From positions 150,001 through 214,000 of the forward strand of contig CANXME010002309.1 in the NCBI GenBank assembly GCA_948144175.1: 64,000 nt of DNA, given 5' to 3'. The notes under the pieces are model-generated. The model made no database searches and had not been told where the DNA came from. It was given only the letters and a program-made list of their open reading frames with translations. Below, one piece after another: positions 20,401 through 32,177 of this stretch; position 1 is the first letter of the stretch; each line of letters starts with the position of its first letter. This DNA is from Closterium sp. NIES-65 (lineage: Eukaryota > Streptophyta > Zygnematophyceae > Desmidiales > Closteriaceae). The translations under genes were made by a program, and so were the position numbers.

Positions 20401-22293
20401 TCTGACTGCACCTGTGCTGCTCACTCTACTATCACGCGTCTACTAGCCACAGTTGTCACTGACCCGTCGTTTGAGTCTGCTGCTGCCTCTTCCTTCGTCG
20501 CTGAGCTTGTTGACGTTGCTGCTGCCTGTCGTCTAGACTACGCCGCTAGTCTTGTTGCTGAGTCTGAGTCTGTCTGTCCTCCGTCCGTCGGGGGTGAGTG
20601 TGCTCTTGGCACGGACGTCCTTGAGGACAGGCAGGAGGACCTCGAGTGTCTTGCAGCCGCTGCGCCTCATCTCGTGTCCATGCTGCTTGCCCCTGAGGGA
20701 GACTAGGATGCACCAGACATCCCGACCCCGTGCTCTTATGCAGAGGCGATTACGGGTCCCTACTCCTCTCAATGGCAGACAGCCATGGACGCAGAGATGA
20801 CATCCTCGAAGACCACGGGCACTTACATTGATGAGGTTCCCCCGCCTGGGGCGAACTTCGTCAGTGGCATGTGGATTTTTAGGGTGAAGTGGCCGCCAGG
20901 TTCTCCGCCTGTCTTCAAGGCTCGTTACGTTGCACGAGGTTTCAGTCAGCGAGAGGGAGTAGACTTCTTTCAGACCTTCTCCCCCACCCCGAAGATGACC
21001 ACTCTTTGGGTACTGCTGCACGTTGCCGCTCAGTGTGACTACAAGCTTCACTCTCTTGACTTCAACACAGCTTTCTTGCAGGGCAATCTACACAAGGAGA
21101 TCTGGCTACGCCGCCCTCCTGGCTTCACTGGGTCGTTCCCTCCTGGTACCCAGTGGAGCCTCCGGCGGCCGGTCTACGGTCTCCGCCAGGCGCCACATGA
21201 GTGGCACGACACACTGAGGACTACACTTTCTGCTCTTGGGTTTGCTCTGTCGACTGCTGACTCGTCGCTGTTTCTGCGCACCGACACTTCGCTGCCGCCG
21301 TTCTACATCCTCGTGTACGTCGACGACTTGGTCTTTGCCACTGCTGACACTGAGGCTCTCGCTCTGGTGAAGTCGGAGCTGCAGAAGAGACACACGTGCA
21401 CAGACCTGGGTGAGCTGCACAGTTACCTTGGCTTGCAGATCACCCGGGACAGAGCACACTGCACCATCACACTGACTCAGTCACACATGGTGCAGCAGAT
21501 CCTTCAGCGCTTCGGCTTCACCTGGTCCTTGGCACAGGCCACTCCTCTGGCTACAGGTCACTCGCTCTCAGCTCCACCTTCGGATGAGTCCGTAGAGCCG
21601 AGTGGTCCTTACCTAGAGCTAGTGGGCTACCTCATGTACCTAATGACCTGCACTCGTCCTGACCTTGCGTACCCTCTTGGCCTTCTGGCTCGCTACGTGG
21701 CTCCTGGTCGGCACCGAAAGGTGCACAAAAATGCTGCTAAGAGGGTACTACGCTACTTGTGCAGTACATCGGGCATGGGGCTCGTGCTTGGAGGACGGAG
21801 CGATGTTGTCCTCACTGGGCACTCAAACGCTTCTTGGGTTGACGACCAGGCTACGCAGCGGTCGTCACAGGGTTACACCTTCAGCCTTGGCTCTGGTTCA
21901 GTTTCTTGGCGTTCTACATGCTCGTCTTCTGTTCTCAGCTCCAGTTGTGAGGCTGAGATCTACGCCACAGCCATGGCTGCACAGGAGTTACGCTGGCTCA
22001 CCTACCTGCTGACCGACCTGGGAGAGCGGCCTCGTTCTCCTCCAGTTCTGTATGTAGACAACAAGGCCGCCATTCCCTCGTGTCAGGAGCATAGACTAGA
22101 GCACAGAACGAAGCACATTGCTCTGCGTTACTTCCTGGCTTGAGAGTTGCAGCAGCGGGGTCAGCTTCGCCTTGCTCACATGGGCACTCGGGCCAACACT
22201 GCGGATATATTCACCAAGGCACTTCCGTCTGGTGACCATCAGCGCTTTTGTACTTTGTTGGGCCTTGTGCCTACGTTTCCACACTTGGTGTAG
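17420..22293 (+). pseudogene. Copia-2 pol pseudogene
   Basis: Same domain order as Copia-1 Pol. Open pieces are 17420-18271 (protease FTLDSRASRSFF, where the glycine of DSGA is Arg; pre-integrase HRLGHPSVQRL), 18314-18535, 18599-19036 (integrase core and C-terminus), 19087-19677, 20101-20706 (linker) and 20785-22143 (reverse transcriptase through YVDD to RNase H, 452 intact codons). Breaks include TGA after HLDV at 18269-18271, TAG after SIR at 18533-18535, a poly-C frameshift at 18977-19014, TAG after EGD at 20704-20706 and TGA after FLA at 22141-22143; the original end is TAG at 22291-22293. The integrase DRGGEF is HRGGEF here, so a catalytic Asp is lost as well. Not functional. Confidence 0.92.
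18977..19014 (+). repeat. Poly-C tract in the Copia-2 linker
   Basis: Fourteen C, one A, then twenty-three C, at the start of the proline-rich linker after integrase (PYYTAPPPPP). It shifts the reading frame between integrase and linker. Copia-4 has 14 C at the matching place (59187-59200). Confidence 0.95.
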
Positions 22294-22308
22294 TCTCTGC
22301 TTGTGCTG

Positions 22309-22310
22309 TG

Positions 22311-22342
<32 letters not shown>

Positions 22343-22348
22343 ATATAC
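22309..22348 (+). repeat. AT dinucleotide microsatellite
   Basis: Runs of TATATATA and ACATATACATATAT in the Copia-2 3' UTR, shortly after the pol stop. Copia-1 has a shorter ATATATATA at the matching place (15150-15158). Confidence 0.9.
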
Positions 22349-22493
22349 TTGCATGCTTGCTCTTGCTAGGTAGAGATCTCTGTGCTGTTCTTATTGCTTA
22401 TTTACCTCTGCATGTGGACTGGCCTTGTGGCCGTTTGCTTGTGCTCAGTGTGTGTGGTGACGTTCTGATCCACCCTGAGCTGTGTTTTGTTTC

Positions 22494-23303
22494 TGTGAAA
22501 GTAATAGGCAGAAGTAGGAGCCATAGCTAGGAAAGCCCTAGCTAGGCAAGAGAAAGTTTAGGCAAAAGAGAGGATTGCACTAGCAAGAATGAGGATACAA
22601 ATAGCAAACCCTAGAAGGGTTGTACTCGCTATAGAGCACCCCACTACAGGCTAGAGCATAACATTCTGACACACCCCCATAGCCAAAGTGGGGTGTAATC
22701 AGCAGAGCAAGCAAAGCAGAACAAGCTCAGGGTGGATCACAATGTCACCACACATTCTGAGCACAAGTTCAAGAAGCAATAGTTTAAAGTTCACAATTAT
22801 GAGCAAAGCTAGTGGTAGTCACAACGAGCAAGTGAGGAGGAGGGACAATGAGAGGAGAGGAGATAGGAGGCGTCGGCTGAAGCTGCAGACACACGGGCAA
22901 CAGGAGGGAGACTAGCACAGCGGCTACCGGAACAGCGCTCCGGACTACTGGAGTAACAGGCCCCGCGGCTAAAAGTAGTGGCAGACGAGCAACGGACCCA
23001 CGGGCGACTGGCACAGGTGGCTACGACTGGGCTACCGGAGCAACTCCCCGGACTACAGGTGCTGCTGGCGACACGACGGCAACCTCCGTTCAACTTCCCC
23101 AAACAGTCCCACCCCCCCTGACACACACCTGCTGCTACACCCCTAGCTCCACTCCCTCTTCACCCCCCCTTAGTACCACTCCAACGGCTCCAACAGGTCC
23201 ACCCCCCCTCAGCGGGAGCTGCAGTAGCGGGAGACGGAGGAGGAGGAGCAGGGAACGGCACACAGAAGCTGCACCCCCATACCCCTCACCCCCAAACCCT
23301 AAT
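22494..23303 (-). mobile_element. 3' half of a minus-strand non-autonomous copia-like element
   Basis: The minus-strand LTR (178 bp, 22494-22671) starts TGTCAGAATG and ends TTTCACA, and is preceded by polypurine tract GGGGGTG in the usual hairpin (22672-22690). The internal sequence to about 23300 matches, with divergence, 45725-46348 of the complete non-autonomous element (shared CCGTTGCTC, GTTACTCCAGTAGTCCG, CTGCAGCTTCAG and GGGTTTGGGGGTG). Its primer-site half is missing: at ~23303 it meets the truncated pol of an unrelated copia. It sits inside the Copia-2 3' UTR; the flanking five bases are GTTTC, with no second copy found. Confidence 0.75.
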
Positions 23304-26192
23304 TCAGGAGAACGGGCAATAGGAGGGGTAGGGCGCCATCAGAAGCACGGGGGACAGCGGGGAGGGCAGGGGCAGCGAGGAACGGGCCGCCCATGGGCCC
23401 ACAGCCTCCCGAACCGCGCGCAGGCGGCTTGAGCCGCACGCGGGCCTGGCACCTTGTGGAGCACCTTGCTGCTGCTGCTGTGGCTGCTGCTGCTGCTGCG
23501 GCTGCTGCTGCTGCTGCTGCTGCTGCTCCTCCACCTCAGGTTCTCCCCCATCCTCAGTCACCCCAGAAATCTCCCTCTCTGAGACAGTGACCTGCACTTG
23601 CCTCGAATGCCGCTGCACCTCATCAGCCTCAATGATCAGCGGTGTAGTGGGAAGCTTCTGCTGCTGCTGCTTCCACTCCTTGTAGTACAAGGACTCAAGG
23701 AACTTCACATCCCTCGACACAGTCAGCTGCTGGCTGGTCAAGTCCCAAATCAGCCAACCCTTGTGATCCTTAGCAAGCCCCAAGTGCACACCCCATCTCC
23801 CAGAAGCTTTCAGTTTTCCCCTCTTCTCCTTCGGCACATGAAACACCACCATACAGCCATAAGTTCTCAGCATGTTGACTGCAGGCACACTCCTATACCA
23901 CTTGGTGTAGGGGACCCATTGCTTGTCCCCCACAGTCGCCAGCACCCGGTTCTTCACAACAACGACCTGCCGCAGTGCTGTCACCCAAAACGTATCCGGC
24001 AGCCCTGCACGCCCAAGGAGAGTGCGAGCACCTTCCTGCAGGGTCCGGTTGAACCGCTCAGCCACGCCATTCTACTGAGGGTTGTAAGGCACTGTGAGCT
24101 GATGCTGGATCCCCTTCCGCTTCAGCTCCTTCTCAAAATCAGCGCCGATGAACTCTCCTCCGTTGTCAGTGCGGATCACCTTCACCTTGTGTCCGCTCTC
24201 CCTTTGTGCTCTCGGCATCCACTCCTTAAGAACAGCCGCTGCCACCTCCCCCTTAGTCTTGAGAGGGTACACCCACACCGCACGCGTGTGGTCGTCCACA
24301 ATTGTCAAGAAGTAGCGGCTGCCCGAGAGAGAAAGGGCCCTCGTGGGGCCCACCACATCCATGTGCACTAGTGCAAGTGGTGCCTTTGCTGGTCCTGTGC
24401 TGCTGCTGAAGGGAAACTTCGTGAATTTGGTCTCAAGGCAGGTAGGGCAGCTCCCAATCTCCTTTGCTCCCCCCTTCACCTCCAGCCCCTTCAAGCACCC
24501 ATCCTTTATCAACTTCTGCAGCATAGGAATGTTCACATGGCACAGCCTCTCATGCCACGTCTCCCAATCAGCCTCACCACTCCCAGATGAAGCCTTTGCC
24601 CATGCAGCTGTCGCATCCACACCAACAAGCACCTCACCATCTGGCTGTTGTGGCTGCTGCACCTTCTTGATTGCATCTAGGGCCCCATTAGTTGGTGCAG
24701 TCTCCTCTCCTCCCGCTGTTGCTTTAGCCGCTGCCGCTGCCTTTGCCGTTGCTGGTGGTTTCCCATTCCAAGGGATGATGGGCAGCTGCCACAAGTCCTT
24801 GATGCAACTGCTCTTCTCCTCCAGATTCCACAGCAGCAACTTCCCAAGCTTTGCACGGCAGCAGGTTGGGCCGAACGTAACTTTGGCCTTGCTTTTCTGC
24901 AGCCGGCGCACAGAGAGGAGGTTAGCGGATAAACCTTCAACCAACAGCACATTTCCCAGCCCCACAAGCCCCCCATTAGCTCCCATAACCTTGGCATTCC
25001 CAACACCAATCACAGGGAGCAAGGCACCTGAAGCGGCAGCCACAAACTTTATCTTCCCAGGGGGCTTCACCTCATCAAGCAAATCTGCCCGTGGAGTCAT
25101 GTGACTTGTGCAACCTGAATCAATCACCCAGTGAGTGAGGGGGTGCATCACAACCTTCCCAACTGAACCCACATCACCCCCACTCCCTTGCACGTCCTCA
25201 ACCATGAGGAACATACCAGGGTCGGCTTTACCTTGTGCACCATCACCTTGTGCACCTGAACCTTGCACAGCACCACCTCGTGCACGTTCACCACTTGGCG
25301 GCTTCATGCCTGGAGGCGCCCATCCTTCAGGCCGGCTGAAACACTTGAACCATGGGTGTCCAGCCTTTTTGCAGTACCAGCATGCACCCTCCATTCGGGT
25401 ACTCCCCCTGCCACCAGAGCTCCCATGCCCCTCATTGTAGTCACCTCGGCCTCTCCCTCTGCCAAAGCCTCTCCCACGGCCTCGGCCTCTCCCTCCCCCT
25501 CTTCCTCTGCTGCCTCCTGCAGCTCCATACCCCTCAGCAGTTTTGTTGGCAGCACCACCTCCAGTGTGACGCCTGCGGAAGTCCTCCTGCAGGATCTGGT
25601 GCCGTAGCCACTCAGGCGTCCATTTGTCCTGCTGAACGTTGAGGGTGGGGATGAGGTTGTCCCACGAGTTGTCGAGCACCAAGATGATCTTGGTGCACTG
25701 TTGCATCTGCGACACTTCGCTGCCCGCCGCTGCCATCCTCGCATAGGTGTCCTTGATCTTGTCAAGGACCGGCTTCACATCATCTCCCGGCCGCATCGAG
25801 AGGGCAGCCAACTCCTTCTCCAATACGATCACCATCGGCAGCGTGTTGGGTTGAACCACGTCGCGTAGCAGCTTCCACGCCTTCGTTCCCGAGTCATCGA
25901 GCTCCACCAAATCCTTGATATGGTGGAACATGTCGTTGTTGACCGACTGTAGAATCAAGTCGTACAGCACCGCGCTCCGCTCAATCCACCGATCGCGGGC
26001 ATCTCCTTCCTCCGGCATCTTCTCTTCTCCCATAGCCAATTTTAGCAGCTTGTAGCGCTTGAAGGCGCTCCTCATCCGCCCACTCCATTCCTCATAGTTG
26101 GAGCCATCCAATGCCTCAATCTTGGATGGTGGCGGCTCACTCTTCTTCTCAGCTGCTTCTCCACTCCCTTGACTCATCTCCTCTTCTCCCAA
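23304..26192 (-). pseudogene. Copia-B gag-protease-integrase pseudogene
   Basis: Translation from 26192 (MGEEEMSQGSG; a second ATG at codon 6) reads a copia Gag with IEALDGSNYEEWSGRM and LLRDVVQP, an RG-rich basic tract, and a CCHC zinc knuckle CWYCKKAGHPWFKC (~residue 270). Then come protease WVIDSGCTSHMTP (~350), pre-integrase HERLCHVNIPML, and integrase HMDVVGP, IRTDNGGEFIG. A single in-frame TAG at 24072-24074 splits NPQ/NGVAERFNRTL, just before the catalytic Glu. The frame then continues to 23304 through the integrase C-terminal domain, a poly-Gln tract and an Arg/Pro-rich end not related to reverse transcriptase. The stop is CAG-to-TAG-like or an insertion of TAG between Gln and Asn. 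Non-functional because of the stop and missing reverse transcriptase. Confidence 0.93.
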
Positions 26193-26413
26193 TCAGACGT
26201 TTCAGCTCCCCCTTTTGCTGGTCAATATGTAGATCCACACAATCTTCACAACTGTCGGCACCAACGAAATTTCGGCAGGGTTTCCCCTTAACGGAAGTCA
26301 CATCCAACCTCTAGAACTCCACTTAGGCACGCCCACAGGCCATGGTGGGTCTAGGAGGGTCTTCACACTTCAGTAGACTCTCCACAAAGTCCTTAATCAG
26401 CTCTGATACCACT

Positions 26414-27158
26414 TGTTAGACTAAGGATCGAGTCTGTGAAGATTAGGAGCATAAATTTCTCAAAATCGTTGGCTTGAAATTCTGGACAGAAACCGCGACT
26501 TCACAAGAAACGTTTTCGACAAAAAGTGCGCAGTCGGAATCGTCTCAAACTCGATTATGTTATAGCCATTGTTTGTGGCTATCATTCCCAATTTGAATCG
26601 TATCAAAAGGTGGAGTAAATCTCGAGTTATGCTTCTCGGCGCACCAGGGGGTATGCTGCCACATAGAAATTAAATTCACTCACAATAGTTTCACAAGTTC
26701 ACAAGAGTTGCAAACAAGAGAGTAAGAGTAGCACTAAACTAGGTAGGAGGAAAGAGGAGGACGAGAGGGAAGGTCCCAAGGAGTCCCCAACCAAAGAAAA
26801 CTCCATGCCACACAATTCCCTTCCCCATAGGCAACCCAACTTTGACCTTTGTCACTATCCCAACCTCCACAATCCACCTCAACCCAACTTGGCCACACTT
26901 GCCAACCTGGTTTGGTTTCTCCCAGCCAATTGGCAGCAACTACAGTAGTAGTGACGAGTTTCCCAACCCCCAAAATTCTGTACCCCATATTGACTCAACC
27001 CCACAACTCTCCATGGTCACCACAACCAAATATCAAAAGCATACGAACTCCAACGTTCGTAACTTTCTTGTTCGTGCTCCTATTGAAGTGATTCTTGGTT
27101 CGTCGGAAAGCTCTTGAGCAGTGGAGTCACTTCAGATATCTGCTCAAGCCAAATAACA
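26414..27158 (-). repeat. Copia-B 5' LTR (boundary inferred)
   Basis: The inner edge is set by the primer site at 26400-26411. The outer edge is inferred from the matching inverted pentamer TGTTA/TAACA. No second copy exists in the window to confirm it. Confidence 0.6.
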
Positions 27159-27179
27159 TTCACACACACTCAGAAAAAT

Positions 27180-28370
27180 CAAACCACATCAAACACAAAT
27201 TCTTGCACACGCTCACACCACGCATGCAACGCACGAACATATGATGGGAGGCAAACAGACGTGAATGCATATGATTGCATCACACAACACTTCGCCACCC
27301 TCACAGCAGCTGTCCAGTGATCAAGGCGATGTCTCCCAATCGCAACAAAGTGAGAGAGGACGCTGAGGAGAAAGGCAAGGTCCGACCAAGTATAAGACAT
27401 CAGGTACATGAGGCAACCCACGAGCTCTGCGTAGGGACCACTAGACTCAAAGGGTTCGTCGGGAAAATGGCCAGGGAGTCGGTGATCAACTGCAAGAGGA
27501 GTGGGCTGTGTGGTGTAGAACTGAAACTCGAACCGCCGAACGACCCGCTGTACCATGTTTGATTGTGTTAGTGTGATGGTGCGAGCGGCTCTGTCCCTGG
27601 TGATCTGAAGGCCAAGGTAACGTTGTAGTTCACCGAGGTCACTGCACATGTGTCTCTTTTGCAGTTCGGACTTCCCCTCAGCCAGAGCTGCCCTGTCTGC
27701 TGTAGCAAAGTCCAAGTCGTCGACGTAAAGTAGTATAAAGAAAGGAGTGGAACCAGCGCGAACAAACATGCGACGGGTCGGCAAAGGAAGGACGAAACCT
27801 AAGGTCACGAAGCGTGGAGCGAAGGGTGGCATGCCACTCACAGGGCGACTAGCGGAGTCCGTAGACTGGCCGCCTCAAGCTCCACTGGGTCCCAGGTGGG
27901 AAGGTGTCAGTGAAGCCAGGAGGACGCCACAGCCATATCTCCTCGTATAGACGGCCCTGAAGAAACGCAATAGAGAAGTCGAGGGAGTGCAGCTCGTAGT
28001 CTCACTGTGCTACTACGTGCAGTAACACCCGAAGAGTCGTCATCTTTGGGGTCGGGGCAAAGGTATGTAAGAAGCCAACTCCCTCACGCTGACTGAAACC
28101 CCTAGCCACATAGCGCGCCTTGAACACAGGCGGTGAACCAGGCGGTCACTTCACCATGAAGAGCCACATACTATCGACAATGTGAGCCCTAAGAGGGGGA
28201 ACTGCGTCGACGTAAGTGCCTGTGGATCTCCAAGACGCTAACTCTGAGTCCATAGCCGCTTTCCACTGCGAGGCCCACTCCCCTGACACTGCCTCACGGT
28301 ACGTGAGATGTGTTGGCATGTCAAGGGCGTGGGGGTCTCCCTCAAGGGAAAGCAGCATGGCGCGTGGCGT
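27180..28370 (-). pseudogene. Copia-N fragment 3: reverse transcriptase to early RNase H
   Basis: On the minus strand this reads EGDPHALDMPTHLTYREAV, WKAAMDSELASWRSTGTYVD, then (with stops and shifts) FYILxYVDD as FFILLYVDDLDFATADRAAL, LGLQITRDRAARTITL and GPYAELVGCLMYLM, breaking off near 27290 at RHRLDHWTAA. It is the downstream part of the element whose other parts lie at 34116-36830 and 42588-43830. Sequence before EGDPH is shortened compared with Copia-1, an older internal deletion. Non-functional. Confidence 0.85.
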
Positions 28371-28743
28371 TGTGAGGATCTGGGATCGAGCTCAGAAAAG
28401 ATGATTCAAATTGAATTGAATGATCACCTGGGTACAACACGAGGCTATATATAGGCTCGACACAAGGCCTCGTAACCAGGTGTTACGCGAAGGTTCCGCG
28501 GGTCGCGAAGCGTCCCGAACAGATCCTTACCGAACTCGGTAGAAGGCAATTCGGTGGCAACCGAAAAGCCAGAATTCGGTGCACGCAACCTAGCTCGGTG
28601 CTATAACTATAATAAAATATAGGAAAGCACCTAGCCTAGGAAATCAAGCAATTCATGCATGCATATGATTATCCTATCCTTGAAAAAGCATGATAAAGTA
28701 GAGGCAAGCGAGCATAGCTGGCATAAGCCGTCGTACTCTCACA
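28371..28743 (-). repeat. Gypsy-1 3' LTR
   Basis: 373 bp; on the minus strand TGTGAGAGTACGACGG to CAGATCCTCACA, preceded by purine tract GAGGGGGGGACG. Confidence 0.95.
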
Positions 28744-28753
28744 CGTCCCCCCC

Positions 28754-31700
28754 TCAAAGCTGGGTGGCGTGAGATACACCTTGCTTGACAAGATAGTCCT
28801 TGAGAGCACGGCGTGCGTTGCCCATATCAGCTTCTGCAACCCAACTGTCCTTAGTGGGGTCGTATCCCTTCCAGCGTATCAGGAACTCGAGGGTCTTGCC
28901 GCCGTGGCGCCGATGAGAGAGAATGCGCTCGATCTCGTACTCGGGTTCATCCTGCATAAGAACAGGTGGAGGTGGCGGTAGCTGCCGTTCCTTGAACTGT
29001 TGGTTGGGGTCCTTGTAGGGCTTCAGTAGCTGGACATGGAAAGCGTTGTGAAGCTTCCATGTATCTGGTAAGCGCAAGCGGAATGTAACTGGTGTCACCT
29101 GTGCCTCAACGAGAAAAGGACCACAAAAGCGAGGCCGGAGTTTGGATGGGAGGTGAGACAGGTTCAAGTTGCGCGTGTCAAGAAGCACCTGATCTCCGAC
29201 TGCTACTGAGTGATCACGTCGCTGATGATCGACATACTGCTTCTAGGAGTTCTGCATTGTGGTGAGACGTCGCTGAGTCTTCTTTCATAGCTGCTGCATG
29301 GTGGTGACGAAGTCATGTGCGGCTTGGACGTGTGCCGGTGTGGTTGGCTGCTGTGGTGTGAGTGGTTCCCGTCTGTAACATAGGAAGAAAGGAGTTTTTC
29401 CTGTGGCCGCATGTGATGCGTTGTTGTAAGCGAACTCTAGGGTTGGTAACTGTGTGTCCTAGTGGCTGACGTCGTCCTTGCAAGCTGTGCGCAGTAACTG
29501 TTCAACCACTTGATTGAGTCGCTCTGTCTGTCCAACAGTCTGGGGGTGGTATGCTGAAGACATTGCAAGCTTTGTCCCCAACAGTCCCATAAGCTCCTTC
29601 CAGAACTTACTCGTGAATTTGGGGTCTCTGTCTGAGATGAGTGTAGCGGGGATGCCGTGGATGGTGATGATGCGGTCGAAGAAGAGTCGAGCAGTTGCTT
29701 CAGCTGTAGCTGTGGCGTTGGTCGGTATGAAGTGACCCATTTTGGAGAACTTATCGATCACCACGAGGATGGAATCATGTCCCCGTGAGGTCGAAGGAAG
29801 CCCTGTGATGAAGTCGAGGCTAACGACCTGCCATGGCTGCTCCGGTACGGGTAGAGGCTGAAGTAACCCTGCTTTTTTCTGCTTGCTGCTCTTCATCCGC
29901 TGGCACGTGTCGCAAGAGGTGACGAACTACTGCACGTCTGCTGCCATCCCGGGCCAGTAGTAATACTTTGCTATCCCTGCTAACGTCTTGTTGCTCCCGA
30001 AATGTCCCGCGTAAGGTACGTCGTGAAACTCCTCCAATAGGATCTGCCGCAGCGGGGCGTAATTCGGTACCCAAATCTTTCCTGAACCCTTCCTTACAGC
30101 TAAGTCTTTCTCCCACTGTAATAGCTTCTTGGTCTGTGCTATAGCAATCTCTGCGTCCACGGAGTACCCATGTTGGAATAGACCCTTGAGAAGAGGGTTC
30201 ATCCCGTCGAGCTGGATGCCTGCTACATGTCTGGGGCGGCTCAACACGTCTGCCTTGTTGTGTAGCCCGGGCTTGTAGATGATGTCGTAGTGGAAGTGAG
30301 TTTCCAGGAAGTCCACCCACCGCACCTGTCGTCGTGAGAGTGTCGGCTGTGACTTCAGGTATTTGAGACTGCAGTGGTCAGTATAGACTGTAGTCTTGGC
30401 TCCCTCTAGGTAACACCTCCACGCCTTGAAGGCTATGACTATCGCTAAGGCTTCCTTGTCGTGAATGGGGTAGTTTAGTTCTGCTCCGTGTAGCTTCTTA
30501 CTGAGGTAGGCGATGGGCTGCAAACCGCGTCCGTGATCCTGCATCAGTACTGCTCCGACTGCTTGGTCACTAGCGTCTGCTTCCACCACGTAGTCCTTGT
30601 CTGGATGCGGCAAGATGAGTACTGGCGCTGTAGTCAGTGCTGTCTGTAGCTGCTCCATGGCTTGGTAGGTCGGTCAGTGGCGCTGCTATCTTAGCGTACT
30701 GCGGCACGAACCTGTTGTAGTAGTTGGCGAAGCCTAGGAACTGCTGTAACTCCTTCACGTTCTCTGGTACTTTCCACTTCTTGACGGCTTCGATCTTCCG
30801 TGGGTCCACGTGTACGCCCTCGGCACTCACCATGTGCCCGAGAAAGTGCACCTTCTTCAGGGCGAAGTCGCTCTTTGACAGCTTCACGTAGAACTTGTTG
30901 TTTCGCAGGATCTCGAACACCTTTCGCAGGATCTCGAACACCTTCCGCAGATGCTCCACGTGCTCCTTCATGTTCTTGGAGTAGATGAGAATTTCGTCCA
31001 GGTACACCACCACGCACTCGTCCAGCAGGGGTCGTAAGATGTGATTCATCTCCGCCTGAAACGTTGCTGGTGCGTTGCAGAGTCCGAACGGCATCACCAA
31101 GTATTCGTAGGAGCCGTATCTGGTACGGAACGCTGTCTTGTGGACGGAGTTGCCTGCCATCTTGATCTGCCAGTAGCCCGATTGTAGGTCCAGTTTCGAA
31201 AATACTGTTGCTCCACGCAGTTGATCGAGTAGGTCGTCTATGCGCGGTATGGGATATTTGTTTTTGACTGTCTGTTTGTTCAGTGCGCGGTAGTCGATGC
31301 ACATCCGTAGACTGCCGTCTGGTTTTGGAGTGAAGAGAGCTGGTGCGCCGTAGGGAGAGGTGGATGGGCGGATCAGTTGTCTGTCCAGTAGATACTCTAT
31401 CTGTTTTTTCATGTCTGTCAGTTCAGTCGGACTCAGTCGGTATGGTGCACGTGAGACGGGTTTCGCACCTGGTTCCTCCACGATCTCGTGCTCGTGGGTG
31501 CGTGCTGGAGGTACGCCTGCAGGTAGGTCGTCGGGCATTATATCCTTCTACTGCTCCAAGACCTCTTTCACTGCTGCAGGTAGCTCGGAACTCGGCTTCT
31601 CCTCCTCTGCTGCTGCCATAACCAGTGCTAGGTAACCCGTGTTACTCTTGTTCACCGTCTGTTCGAACCGTGCCAGTGTCGTTTCAGGTACGTCCCCTGT

Positions 31701-32177
31701 ATCCGTCCAGCTTCGCAGCTCCACTCGTTTCCCGTTGTTGTAGATGCACACCTTGCTGTTGACCCAATCGATCTCGGGGTTGAACTGCTTCAGGAAATCT
31801 CGCCCCAAGATAAAATCTAATCCTTTGATGTTGGTGACTGGTAGCTTCGGCTTCCACCTCAACGCACCTATATGCAGTTGCAGTGATGCTTCGCCGTGGA
31901 TAGGAAGCTTCGTACCGTCCACCATCGTTGCTATAAACTGGGTTTCTTCTTAGGATTCTCCAATTTTCTCCAACGTCCCGCGGTCGCATACTGAGTGGGA
32001 CGCACCACTGTCCACCAGGGTCTGGAGGCGACGTCCGTTGCAGATCACCTCGAGTACTAGTGGTTGCTGCTGCTCCGAGTATCCGTAGATGGTATCGCTT
32101 ATAGGATCGTAGGGTACGTCGAATATGTTATCCCTAGGTCCTGCGCTCAAAGATGCAGCTTCAGTATCAATTTTCAA
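28754..32177 (-). pseudogene. Gypsy-1 pol pseudogene
   Basis: Minus-strand pieces: 32177-31950 (protease LVDSGASHSVCD), 31925-31548 (protease end, LDFILGRDFLKQFNPEIDW), 31538-30570 (reverse transcriptase), 30658-29927 (RNase H with [17 protein letters not shown]; integrase zinc region begins), 29896-29459 (integrase core SLDFITGLP, ISDRDPKFTSKFW) and 29188-28754 (integrase end and chromodomain EYEIERILSHRRHGGKTLEF). TAA after GES, TAG after VLEQ, a 21-base duplication giving RKVFEIL twice and a frame break between reverse transcriptase and RNase H are shared with Gypsy-2. Private lesions: catalytic YLDD is YLDE, TAG at the VQ/FV position (~29929), TAG for Trp at VSH/DTQ (~29453), and HPQTVGQTE for HPQTDGQTE. 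The chromodomain is intact, unlike in Gypsy-2. Confidence 0.95.

Larger units (their letters stand above)
17146..22493 (+). mobile_element. Copia-2: decayed gag-less copia, 3' end lost
   Basis: Probable 5' LTR ~17146-17282 (TGTCAAAACAATTGC ... CTAAGA) followed by primer site TGGTATCTAGAGCC at 17283 and GGGCCCACT at 17321. A short GC-rich leader runs directly into the end of the zinc-binding region, so gag is deleted. Pol follows to 22293, then the conserved 3' UTR block, which breaks off at 22493 where a minus-strand LTR begins. No 3' LTR of this element was found. Confidence 0.85.
23304..27158 (-). mobile_element. Copia-B: second copia family, truncated after integrase
   Basis: 5' LTR at 26414-27158 (minus orientation, TGTTA...TAACA ends, 745 bp by boundary inference), a two-base gap, then primer site TGGTATCAGAGC (26411 down to 26400), gag-pol from 26192, and an abrupt end at ~23304 where the non-autonomous element begins. 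Reverse transcriptase, RNase H and the 3' LTR are missing. Leader, LTR length and proteins differ from the GC-rich family and resemble classical plant Tnt1/BARE-type copias. Confidence 0.8.

Noticed and set aside
17146..22671. Reading 22494-22671 as the missing 3' LTR of Copia-2
   Set aside because: It is in minus orientation, with its polypurine tract on its right-hand side, and its sequence matches the LTR of the non-autonomous family, not 17146-17282.
26842..27117. Short + frames inside the Copia-B LTR
   Set aside because: Lie wholly within an LTR, antisense to the element, no domain.
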